Assembly (NCBI RefSeq): GCF_029227915.1 | Contig: NC_079879.1 | Location: 25,548,501-25,612,500, forward strand | Reading direction: 5' to 3' | DNA from: Hydractinia symbiolongicarpus | Taxonomy: Eukaryota > Cnidaria > Hydrozoa > Anthoathecata > Hydractiniidae | Length of the DNA stretch: 64,000 nt | Shown here: positions 1 to 10,823 of the stretch, piece after piece | Numbering within the stretch: the stretch's first letter is position 1 | Layout of the letters: every line of letters starts with the position of its first letter | The notes under the pieces: model-generated | Databases searched by the model: none | The model's input: only the letters and a program-made list of their open reading frames with translations | Told to the model about the DNA's origin: nothing | Made by a program: the position numbers and the translations under genes

Positions 1-842
1 TATAGCGTTAAAAAATCTTCCTACCTTTTCTCTTCCTCAAAATGACTGTGTACTTTTTTTATGCCTTGCGTAAAATTATGTTTTATCGGATTGGTCTAAA
101 AGTACTCCATAACTAGTTTCAAGTTAATAACTTTATTTTTTTACCGAAGTTATTGCACTTTGAATTTTCTTGAATTAGGCTGGGTAAACGTGCAGTCAAT
201 GATAAAATGGCTCCGACGGTTAACCTACTGGCTTTTTATATTTTTTATTGTAACCAAAGCATATAAGGTAATAAAACATGTCCACTAATAACAACCTGAT
301 ATAATTTAAAACGTAATGATACATATATTTTGTAAAAAAAACACTGTTCAATATTTTCTGCAAAATTATTATTGGAAAAAAATTATTGGACGTGGGCGGT
401 ACTAGGTCTCACAGCTAGTAATTTTATGTAACGTCATTCTTTGCATAAAGCTGCAAATTAAACCTGGCCGTGTTGAGTTTCTTTCTTTTGTTCTTATCTT
501 GATAGTTTGCTAGGTATAGTGTGCTAGCTAGCTACTTTTCTAGCTTTATTAAACATTCCCAGCTATTGAAATATTGTCATGTAAGCAGTATTACTTTATG
601 ATGTCTTATTTTATACTCTCAATGCTTAGTAACGCTTTTTATTAAATTTTTCACTTAAAAAAAAAACATGATACTGATACAGCCCCTCCGCCATTTTAAT
701 ACGAACAGCTTCCTCTCCTCTTGTTCGTCACAGACTCGCCGCCTTGCCAAAATGTTTTGTATGACCCAATAATTATGTAGCCAATCAGGTGTTATATCGG
801 ACCAGCCACTTCCAGGGCCATGTTCGTATCGCCGTCCCGGAA
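1..842. other. Non-coding stretch, no gene seen
   Basis: AT-rich sequence with no open frame that resembles a protein. It lies downstream of the LINE fragment (in that element's orientation), so part of it may be LINE 3' sequence, but no poly-A or tandem tail can be assigned. A short GCTA-type run lies near 521-540. Confidence 0.5.
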
Positions 843-1675
843 TCAGAAAAGATACAATATGCCCTGGGAACGAGGTTGGCGAGCAACGGACATATCAATA
901 ACAAAATTACATACAACCTTTTGAAGTTTTTGTAATCTTTTCATTTGTGCTTCACTCAGCGACATGGTAAAGTCGTTATTATCAATTTGAGAAAAAATTA
1001 AGGTTTCAATTAACTCTTTTCGTAGTCTGAAGCTTGTGAAGTTCGTAGCACAGATATTTTCCCATAACATTTTTTCAAAGTTTTGCCGATTTGTACGTTC
1101 CATTTAAAGTGTTCATCAATTGTTAGTCCCAATAGTGAACAAGTCTCAACACGATTAAGTGGAGTACTCCCTAGCTTGATCGTCGAACTGTGTTCATTAA
1201 AAATATGAATATTGGACAAGCGTTTGGTCGAAATCAACATGAATTTAGTTTTTGCTACATTAGCCGAAAGAGAATTTTCTTCGGCCCATTTGTCAAGCTC
1301 ATTTAGTGTATAGTTAATGGAAATTTCTGTATTCACAATATTTGCAAGTTCACATGATCTATAAATCGTTGTATCATCTGCGTCCTGCAAATCATTGACG
1401 TATAAATTGAATAATATGGGGCCAAAGATTGAACCTTGCAGTACTCCGAATAATGATGGTAATTGATTTGAATTATTGCTATCAATTTGCACAAACTGTT
1501 GTCTATCCGAAAAATAAGATAGGGTCCAAGTAAGAAAATCTACAGAAAAACCTTGTGAAGTCATTTTCTTTGGTTTGTTGCAACAGATAGTATCAAAAGC
1601 CTTTGAGAAGTTTATCAAGACCATTAATATGACTTCATTGGCTTCTAAATTACTATACAGTAATTTACCTTGCAA
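843..1675 (-). mobile_element. LINE reverse transcriptase fragment, frameshifted
   Basis: Two overlapping minus-strand frames together encode the middle and end of a non-LTR retrotransposon reverse transcriptase. The frame at 1010-1675 has motif A (INFSKAFDTI), motif B (GVLQGSIFGPILFNLYVND) and motif C as DADDTTIY. About five to ten residues are missing between motifs B and C. A frameshift near 1070-1110 moves the coding into the frame at 843-1103, which holds the usual LINE continuation (RKELIETLIFSQID, then KRLQKLQKVVCNFV). The style is that of the CR1/Jockey group; the exact family is not determined. It is dead: no start, an internal deletion and a frameshift. Confidence 0.85.
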
Positions 1676-1793
1676 TCTTTATAGAAAGCCAAGAATAAGT
1701 ACAAAAGGAGGCAGTCGGGATTAGGAAAGTCGGTAGACATAACAATTACTCTGATTTACTAAAATAACAGTATAAAATAAGACGGCGAACAAT

Positions 1794-2810
1794 TGGTATC
1801 TTACGATGTAAAAGCACTCTTCACCAGTATTCCTGTAATGGATACGATAAATTACATATGCCACCAAATTTATGTGAAAAAGCCTTAAAACCAATGTGTA
1901 AGGAAAGCATATTTAAAAAATTACTTATCCGATTGTCATCTGATTGCATATTCACTGTAAATGGTCGCCTGATTGGACAAATAAATTGTCGCCCAATGGG
2001 GGAACCCATTTCCGTAACATTTTCGGGAATATACATGAATAAAATGGAATGTGACGCGGTGTTACTCATAAAACCAAACTTTTACAATCTTTTTGTCGAT
2101 GACATATGTACTAAAAGAAAAAGAAATGAACATGAGATTCATTATATGAACCACTTAAGAGTTATCACCCAAATATTAAATTGACTGTCAAGAAGAACCC
2201 AACGAAATTTCTTGATACACACATTATTAGAAAAGGTAATACATTCGAAACAATGGTAGATGGAATAATTTCAACGAAAAGAAGGTGACTTTTTTCCTGA
2301 ATGGTTGTTTGAAGAAAAGAAAATTTTTTTTTCACATTTTTTTTTCACATTTTTCACATTTCACTATTTTGAGAACAAAATAAAAAGGATGTTAAAAAAA
2401 TTATTAACAAACTTAATGAGTTTACTGATAACCGTTTTATTTTTATTGTATTATAGTCAACAAAGAAAGTAAAATCTTTGTTTCCTTTAAAAAACAGAAA
2501 AAAAAAATATCCATCCTGTGGTATATACGAAGGAGTGTGCTCGTGTGGCGAGAATTACATTGGCGAAACAATCCGTAATGCAGAAATCCGTTGGAGAGAG
2601 CATGAATCAATGAAAGGAAAGTCAGAGCCAGCCGTGCATGTTGTTGCATATAGTGGTCACTGGTTTATGCGGAAAATAATTTCAAAAGCGCCTCGGGATT
2701 TTCTTAAAAGAAAAATTCTTGAAGCTTATTTTATACGGATACAGAACCCAACTTTAAATGAACAATCAGGCTCTAACATATTATTACTTTTTCATAATGG
2801 CATAACTTAA
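1794..2810 (+). mobile_element. Penelope-like element remnant with GIY-YIG endonuclease
   Basis: Plus-strand pieces in shifting frames give the order typical of a Penelope-like retroelement. RT motif A (SYDVKALFTSIPV) is read from about 1797. The frame at 1858-2184 carries motif B-like CRPMGEPISVTFSGIYM and the catalytic FVDDI of motif C. NPTKFLDTHIIRKG follows near 2200. The frame at 2478-2810 is a GIY-YIG nuclease domain with GIYEGVCSCGENYIGET and then RWREHE, including the Cys pair that these elements insert between GIY and YIG. Such elements retrotranspose by target-primed reverse transcription, using this nuclease for nicking. Frame changes and an A/T-rich interruption at 2300-2470 make it non-functional. 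The 3' boundary is uncertain. Confidence 0.85.
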
Positions 2811-4918
2811 AAAGTATGATTTATGACAAATAGATTTTAGTGTTAACGAAATCCCCTAGACGACGTTTTCCTGATGATGTAAGTATACTTGAACACATAT
2901 ATTTTAAACATGTCGTATTAATATATATAAACTAACAATCAATCATAAATATTCACAGTTCAATTATTCTTTTGTGTCGAGATAGTCATTAAAGAGAAGT
3001 GCGCTATTCACCGTATGGATTAGGAATTAACTGTGACTTGGTTTGTGAGGTTATATGTATAGCGCGTTAAAGGAGTTTGTTTTAATTCGATTGTTCATCT
3101 GCGTGTTTACACGCATATGTTTGAATTGGGCGTCCTATTCTATGAAAGTTAAGTTTTAAGCTACCATTTTGAAGTTAGCAAAGTCATTCCAAGAACCATG
3201 TTTTTGAAAAGCGTAAGCTCTGCACAAGCCGGACATCGGCATCAGGAAAAAATTCTCACATGGGCGAATCCAAGTGTGGAAAATATAAGTAAGTATTTGC
3301 AAGTCAGAGCGTAGTTAGACTGGATGACTGTTCCTGCTTGCCACGTTGGTCGTGCTCATGTATCAACTATTATTTGCAACACTAGAAATACCTGTTTTGG
3401 TATCAAACAGTGAACCAGTGAACTAGTAAACTTGAAACTTTTGACATTTCATGTTGTTATCTTGTTTTCTTGAAAGGTATTTGTCTTCTTTTTATATAAT
3501 TTTTTTTTTATAATTTCTCTGTGAGCGTATTCAAACAATCAATGCTTTGCGCACCACTATTTTCTTTGTTTGCATATGACATGTTTTAAATAGCATTGAG
3601 AAAAACTATGAAACTGTTGTGAATCAGACTTGTACGACAATGTTGATTTCTTGTGAAACTCCTTTTATATTTTGTAAGCGTTCATTATTAAAATAACTGA
3701 AGTGAGTTGTACTGATGAGTCTTGTGACTTATCTTGGTGTCTGTTGATATCTCCAATAGCACGGCATCCCTTTTGAGCCGAAAATAATGGAGCAGTAAAA
3801 CGGTTTTTGAGAGTTTTTGTAAGGAGCATCCTGTCTATTGCTAGTGTAACAACGTTTGCGGTCCTCATCTGAGATTCACACCTTTGCTTCTTTGATCGAT
3901 TTTCATACACTTGTGTTTTCGATTTTCTTAAAATAGTATGCATGCGCATTGACAACTTGCCTTCCAGAAGATGCTAAACGATGTTATAGTTCCCTTGAAT
4001 TTCGATCCGAGGCTTTTTTCTTTTTTTGATATAAAGGGACGGCGTCCCGTTATAAAAAAGAGACAAAGAGCCCGGGGGTCGAGATTGTGTTCCATCTTTT
4101 CATCAAAGTTGAACGACTAACGCGAAGCGCACAATCTTTGAGTAGGCTAGAATATGTTATGATATTCGAAAAATTTTCATGGTCATCAAAATAACACTTC
4201 TAACCGCATTTCTAAACTCGTTTCTAGGGCTTCTTCTTCTTTTTGAACTGTTGGTGGCGGTTTAGGTTCCGTCCTAATGAAAAAACATAACAAGTGCTGG
4301 GAGGGACGATTATTCTCAAAAATTACTCTTTTCTTAGCCAAGAAGATTGATTTGATCCATTGTATCCTACGTACATTCATAAAATAATATGCACCCTAAA
4401 TGCAAAAGGGTCTTCGTCTCATGAATGCTTTATATGCATTACATAATAAATTTTATATTACATGCCGCGCAAATGTCAAAGACGCATGTCTTCTTGTTTG
4501 ACTTAATTTCAACTAATTTGTATTGAATTAACAAATATATATTACTCTAAAACTTATTCTCATTTAATTTCTATTAAGGTGTGATATTAACAAGCTTTTT
4601 TCTTTTGAAATAATTATCATCTCCCGCATAATTTAAATTAAACAATTATTATGAATTAGAAGACATGATCATATATATTATCTTGCAATAAATTGTTTCG
4701 CTTTAAAAATCATTTGGCGAGTATATAAAATTACAATGATTTATGCTCGGTTTATATGATAAACTAGTTATCGCACTTGCTATCAAAAAATATCGTCGTA
4801 TTTTTTTCGTTTTTTAGTTCTCGTATATTTTACTCGCCTATGGCTCGTGCGTGAAATATTTTAACGAGAACATATAAAAACGATTTCCGATATTTTACTC
4901 GGCATTGTCCGATAACTA
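2811..4918. other. Non-coding stretch, no gene seen
   Basis: No frame resembles a known protein. The first 130 bases are probably the 3' tail of the Penelope-like element. A short inverted repeat around GGGAC/GTCCC lies at about 4036-4053. The small minus frames at 3665-3955 and 4186-4380 have no recognisable motif and I treat them as chance frames. Confidence 0.45.
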
Positions 4919-5160
4919 CTACTTATAGATAGTTGGAAAAGTCTTATGATGGTAATACCCGAGTGGAAACCTTATCCCTATAAGCTTTCTTGCCTTCTTG
5001 TTAAATAAACTTTCATTACTACAAGAGCGAACATTAGATGGTAAATTATTAAAAATAATACCCTGATCTTGGAAAGTGTTTTTTCCACTATAGTCATATT
5101 GGCATACTTCCCAAGCACGTATCCGGTGGTACAATTTTGCACTTTTTGTAGTCTGTTTTG
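4919..5160 (-). mobile_element. LINE 3'-terminal coding fragment
   Basis: A minus-strand frame of about 71 codons reads like the extreme C-terminus of a non-LTR retrotransposon ORF2: a basic stretch, then GIIFNNLPSNVRS, then SLFNKKARKLI. The pattern 'xxWNxLPxxxRxxxxxxxFKxxL' is typical of LINE tails. No RT motifs are nearby, so this is a 5'-truncated copy, as LINE insertions usually are. It is separate from the fragment at 843-1675. The call rests on this short pattern alone. Confidence 0.5.
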
Positions 5161-6914
5161 TAGATATTTCGGAATCTGGACGTAAACAACACTATAATGT
5201 TAAATGTAGCTATGTCAACGTAAATATTTACCTTGAGAGAATAAGCTAATTATTTACCTGGTGGTTTAAACACTTACCTTGGCTTTCAGTTCATGATAAG
5301 CATATTGAATGCACCTAGGTACCTTTCCACATGAAATGTGTGTGCAAGTTCTTTATAGCATTGTCTGGCTTATTTGCACGCATTCTTAAATTGAATATTT
5401 TTAGTCCAAAAGTTTAAAATTTAATAATTTGAAGAAGAAAATTCCAGACAAAAAGTCAACTGTTAAGTTAAGTAACAAGTAAGAAATTTATCGTAATTTA
5501 TATAATAAGATACTTGAAAGAGTTTAGGAAACCTATTAAAAACAGGGTGTACATTATTTTTATCCAAAGATTCCTTCCCACAATCCATTCATTCAGAAAA
5601 TTTAATGGGAAGTTTATTTAATGCAGTTTTACATATTCACCAGCCTGCAATCGTAGACAAAAATATTGAGACTAAGGCAGTTTTTTACTCATTATCCAAA
5701 TATGGACAAAACAGTCAAACAGTCAATGCTCTGCAAACGGCAGGCTGCAAAGTCGCTACTTTTGCACACAAGTGGGCCAGGCAGAGAGCGTTGAAAAGTT
5801 GCTAGTCACATTCTTTAGCACGCCCGCACACCAAAATAATTCATGTCGGGGAGCACGAAAGCCCCGAAGTTTGTGATTAATGTCCTTGCTGACGTCAGCA
5901 ACAATTAGCACATTTTAAGAATTTGGTATTTACCAAATAACCTAAGATCCGAAGTATGTCCTAAATTCACTCTGAACATTGACAAGTGAACATTGACAAC
6001 TTAAAGATGTGTGAATCTAATATAGAATGAGCCTACGCAATTACTTGTGGTGGCGAACTTCGAAATTCGTTGTCTTGTCCCAACATATTGTGACCACGAT
6101 TGTAGCCTGTACTTTGATTGTGGCTAAAAAATTAAATTTACACAAATTTTTATATATTAAGGTTTCCCCTAATAAATTAGTCACTTAACGAAGTGTACCA
6201 CGTGAAGGTAAGCCATAGGTCTTCGCAGTTCATCAAAAATAGAAAAGATTTGAATGTCTAACACAACACTTTTATAATATGCATCTTTACACTACTTTTA
6301 TAGGGTTTAAGGGAATACCAAATACTCAAAATAGTGAAACATTTTTTAAAGGAGAACTAACGATTATCAAAAAGTTGGGTTTAAATTGTTCATTGTTGTG
6401 TGAGTAAGAACATTGTAGTTATTTTTTTATATAATTTTGAGCCTTGGTTCTTGAGATATTTAAGGTAAAATGGGTTCTACGGGTCGATGAGGATTTTCCG
6501 TTAGCAAAAAATTACTTACGATACACAATTCATTTTGTTGAATTCACTTTACTAAATTTAAAAAAATTGATTGTGTATTGTTTTTTCTTTGTGAAATCCT
6601 TAAATCCTCAAAATTGAAATCGACAAAATGGAAAAATTGTCCGCTCTAATTATCTAGATAAATCCGACTGACTTCACCATAGTAGACATTTGATCACGGT
6701 TGATTTTCTCATTCTCAAGTGAAATGGTTTCTGTAAATGGGCTTAAAACTTGCTAAGGTGTTTTTAGGCTGGTCTGAGAGTCCATTAGCTATATATTCCA
6801 TTATTCCATTCCACTTCTTAACCGAGGAAAGGGGAGGGGAGACGGGAGCTAACAACTATTATGCATATGCTGATAAAACGAAAATCATTTGAAAACGGAG
6901 AAAACGAAAACAGG
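5161..6914. other. Non-coding stretch, no gene seen
   Basis: A 66-codon plus-strand frame at 5605-5805 is open but matches no family I recognise and has no splice or repeat context; I do not call it a gene. The remainder is AT-rich unique-looking sequence. Confidence 0.4.
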
Positions 6915-7080
6915 ACGCCGAGATGGTGTAGTGGTAGCGCATTCATAAGGTAGTCATAAGGTTTCAGGTTCGAGTCCTCCACCGCACTTTAAATGTACTG
7001 TTTTCAGCCCTTCCTGATTGAAAGTTAGCAGTATTTTGCGCCCTTCGGATCACCCTCAATTTATATAATAAAGACTGTCT
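6915..7080 (+). repeat. tRNA-derived SINE
   Basis: The sequence has an RNA polymerase III type 2 promoter. Box A reads TGGTGTAGTGGTAGCGC (about 6924-6940) and box B reads GGTTCGAGTCC (6967-6977), 27 bases later. The acceptor arms do not pair and the anticodon arm is scrambled, so this is not a working tRNA gene. About 100 bases of unrelated body follow, as expected for a SINE. The 3' boundary is a guess. Confidence 0.65.
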
Positions 7081-8689
7081 AAAGTATACGAGAAAAAGTT
7101 AGTCGACTGACTACTGACGTCTGACCGCAGTGGTTATTTTCGCAAAAAGTATTTCTAATATTCGCAGATAATTAACCCGAAGGAATTCGGTAGCGTCCTG
7201 ATGAAATCGGCCTTCTGAGAAATTATAACTAGCCTAAATAATTGGCAGTTAAGTAATTTTTCGGTCAATATTTTTGTCGGTGTTGATATTTCACGACAAG
7301 GATAGCCGCAAATTTATTACATTTCACCATTTTTGGTGCACCCACCACATGTCGGTGCGGTTGGAGGCCCTAGATTAATCTTAATATCATTTAATAAGAC
7401 GAGTTTAAGTACAGCCACACTCTTGTTTACTTGCCTGTTTTCAATACCGCGTTGGTGAGTGAAAAAAATCGCCCCGCTTGTGCTTGTTCCAGTTTCTTTT
7501 CACTATACCTACTAAATAGTTCTACTTAACCCACATTTAGTCAGTACACATTTCCTTGACACAATCTAAGCCTTGAAAACAACTGCAATGGTATTATACT
7601 ACGTAAAAGACCAGAAGCACATTTGAAGCATAATTGTTTAAGGTTATGCTAAAAATTTATTAATTTATACATATATTAGTGAGCTTACATAGTCTCTTAG
7701 GACACATGACTATTTAGGCGTTCGCGCGTTTTTGTATATCATTTTACATTACATCTTGAGACAGATGAGTTTACTCTCGGATGCGCTAAAAGAGAACCAA
7801 ATTGAAAGAATTTGCAGAAATGTGGTAATGTTAAGCGTTTTGTATAACATGTTCTGAAGTTAGCGAAACATACTGGTTCGTGTTTAGTGAGTAATTTTTT
7901 GTTTAATTTGATTTATTTGCGTGAGTTATTAGTTTGTATACTACTTTTAAGTTTTGTGTATTTGTAGCACTAACACCGAATCTTATATATTAATTCCCTT
8001 GCGTGAGTAAAACTGTGAGTCCACGACACGGAAATCACGGGTCACTTTCTTATGACGTGGCTGTACGCTAAAATTTAACTAAAAAGATTAGGGATGTACT
8101 TCATAGAAATCGCACATAAGCTGTAAATATATAACCCGCTGTTAATAACGATATAAATATATATACCCTTATGCCAAAAAACTCTATGTTAGCATATATA
8201 TATAGGTATCGCTACATATGAAACGGTATTAGATATTCACAAAGCATACGCACTGTTAAATGAAGTTCCAAGCATAAAACGGAAATTGTGTTTACGAAAA
8301 AGATGGCTGTTCTTTTTGAGTATTCTCTACCCTTTCATTCAAAATAAATCTTTAAAAAAACATTTGAAGAAGAGCATCGTTTTATAAATTAATCATAGCA
8401 AGGTTCTGTAAGGTTTTTTCATGTTTTATTTTCAGTTTTTATTATATTATTGTTGCCAGACATGTTTTATAGCTAGCATCATAAAAAGCCAACCACCACC
8501 AACAACTAGCTAGCTAGCTAGGAATATATATATATATATATATATGTAGCCATGTTCTTTATACCTAGCTAAGTCTCCAGTTTATATTTAAGTGACTAGC
8601 TATTAGCTGCTGTAGCTAGCTAATGCTAGCTTTAAACTAAAGATTCCCAGTATATATATTCCCACAAAACACATCAAACGTTATTAACC
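7081..8689. other. Non-coding stretch with GCTA and AT simple repeats
   Basis: No gene recognised. A (CTAG)n run lies at about 8505-8522 and a perfect (AT)n run at 8524-8545, followed by more dispersed CTAG/GCTA words up to 8635. Confidence 0.5.
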
Positions 8690-10430
8690 CTGAAAATTTT
8701 AAACATTTTCCTGGTTTTTTTTGGTTTGCGAAGTTCTTTTTCTCCAAATATTCTGAAAATAAAGTTCAGAAATTACTTATTTTTAAAATGTAAATTTAAT
8801 TTGCTTCAAATTGTGGTTTTGACATTTTCATGTAAGAATTTGTGGGCAAAAACCTTAATCAGCATCCTAAAAGAACTGACTTTTCTTAATTTAGAATTAC
8901 TAAACACAACCATTTTCTTACATTTAGTGTAAACTTTTGTGCGTATGGCTTATATTTAATACACCAAAAGAGCTATATACTTTGTTGATTTCAATTTTAT
9001 ACTCTTTGTAAGCTATTTTTTTCTTTTTTTTTGACATTTTGAATTAACTTATTGTTGTAGAAGGCACATAATATACATGCATATAAAAAATGGAATTTTG
9101 CAAATTTCTGTTTTACCACTCAATTTTTACATTTTATAAGTTATTAGGAACAGAATGGTATGAAATAGACCAAAATGCCTGATCTTAGTTGTTTTTAATT
9201 TACAGGCTGTGTCTGTAAAACTTTAAGGGGAACATTTGGTGGAAGACAATGGCATGACATATACTGATAGAACTGATTTTCGTTGTGTTAGATGTTATAT
9301 CTGAACCTTTTTGACATTTTATGTTAATTTTGCGAGGAAGGACCATATATATATATATATACAGAAGAAGAATTCAATTTTACACCTTGCAAGCTTTGTT
9401 TTTCTATATTTTGTATAAATTCTTACTGGGGAGGACTCCGTGCAATATATCGAAATGACTGATCCTTCTCGATTTAAATTTGATGTGTTCTAAATCGTAT
9501 ATAGTTTTGGAAATTTTGTGTAAGATTTAATGGGTAAGGGCTAGATGCAATATGTCAAAAAAACTTTTTTTGTTGAATCAGAAGCACTCCCTACAACCAT
9601 TCTTTTTTTTTACAGTTTGTGAAGCTTTTGTGAGGAAAGAGTGTATGCAATATTATCGAAATAACTGATTTTTGTTGCAAACTGTCTTTCTTAGGCATTT
9701 TGGATTAAAATATTGTTTTAGAGGGCATATGCAGTAGATATATGTACCGAAATAATTAAATTTTGCAAACTTTGATTTTGTCGTTACCTCTCATTTTTTA
9801 CATTTTGATTAAACTTTTGTGGGAGACCGTCGGTATGCGAAGGACCAAAATAAGAGATTTTAGTATTATTTAGAATTTGTATTTTGTGTTGCAAAATTGG
9901 TGCAAAAATTGACATAAAATAAACTTATATACAGATTGATTGCTGTTGTTAACATGACTCATTATGACTTATATATATATTTTATGAAAATTTGTGACAG
10001 AATACTATGTGAGATTTGAAATTTTGTTTACTTTATTGATGGTAAAACAGCATGCAAATTGCTAAAAGGACTTTATTAATTTTAGATTTAAACACCGTTA
10101 TTTTGTTGGCATTTTGTCTAAAGTTTGGTGAGGAAGGACCGTATGCAATATATCAAATAATTGCATTATAATTTATCCTTGCAAATCCCTTTTTAACACC
10201 TTAGATAAAAATTTCTACTTAGGCAAAATTTATTGTTTATTTTTCACATTTTGTGTCAACCTTTGGCAGGGTTTGCAATAAACTAACTGATTTTAACATA
10301 TACAATGAGAGAGATTTGTGTTTGACATTGATCAGCTTTTTTGTATATATGTGGCGTTTTGAGTGATTTAAATTTTATGGGTGAGATGTATGTTGAAATG
10401 CTTTTAAAAACTTTTTTCCGAATAATTTTC
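8690..10430 (+). repeat. Degenerate ~100-bp tandem repeat array
   Basis: About 14-16 diverged copies of a unit recur roughly every 85-130 bases. The best-conserved part runs: ACATTTTG, a short spacer, TTTTGTGAGGAAGGACCGTA, TGCAATATATCGAAATAACTG, then TTTTTGTTG. Clear copies begin near 8820, 8910, 9031, 9309, 9404, 9603, 9696, 9796, 10113 and 10238; weaker ones lie at 9122, 9205, 9500, 9885, 9985 and 10345. The frame at 8726-8932 is open by chance inside it. It looks like an old satellite or expanded minisatellite. The copia element inserted just past its right end. Confidence 0.6.
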
Positions 10431-10532
10431 GCATTTGTCAGATGGTCAGAGCAGTAATTTTAGTAGATTTAGATTTTAAATGTCACATATACACTGCAGT
10501 TGTTGGACACCTTCAATTTTTTTGGTCATTTA

Positions 10533-10810
10533 TGTTGAAATGTAAACTTTATATATTTGCAGAGTTGCTTCGACTGCTCCAATAACTTTATGACTCTATG
10601 ACTCTAAAATTTACAAGACGTTCTCCTATTTATATATTAAAGATAAGATACTTTAGAATGTTCTAGTATATTCCAGATGTTCTATATTTACTATTAGTAG
10701 TTTCTAGTATAGTTATCTTATTTCTGGAATATTCTCCAATGTCCCTTATATTTCTAGATAGTACACAAGGTTCTAGAATGTTCTTGCGGCAAGAGTGCCT
10801 ATTTTCAACA
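10533..10810 (-). repeat. Copia 3' LTR
   Basis: 278 bp, identical to the LTR at 14071-14348. It is bounded by TGTTGAAA and TTTCAACA and by target-duplication base ATTTA on its outer side. Confidence 0.96.
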
Positions 10811-10823
10811 CTCCTCCTCACTC
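10811..10823 (-). other. Copia polypurine tract
   Basis: On the sense (minus) strand, GAGTGAGGAGGAG abuts the 3' LTR directly. This is the expected position and composition for the plus-strand DNA primer of an LTR retrotransposon. Confidence 0.85.

Noticed and set aside
3712-3745. Hammerhead ribozyme at a second CTGATGAG
   Set aside because: A small stem GTC/GAC follows but the required GAAA is missing.
6915-6989. Functional tRNA gene
   Set aside because: Boxes A and B are good, but the acceptor and T-stem bases do not pair and the anticodon arm is scrambled; a SINE fits better.
7199-7240. Hammerhead ribozyme (CTGATGA ... GAAA)
   Set aside because: Core words are present but stem II is not contiguous with the core and stems I and III cannot be formed convincingly.
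7340-7375. GGTTGGAGGCCCT word shared with 18405-18420
   Set aside because: Only about 14 bases are shared; too short to claim a repeat family.
8726-8932. 68-codon plus frame
   Set aside because: Lies inside the degenerate ~100-bp array and has no motif.
8690-10430. CRISPR-like array
   Set aside because: Units are diverged throughout, with no constant repeat and unique spacer pattern, and the DNA is eukaryotic.
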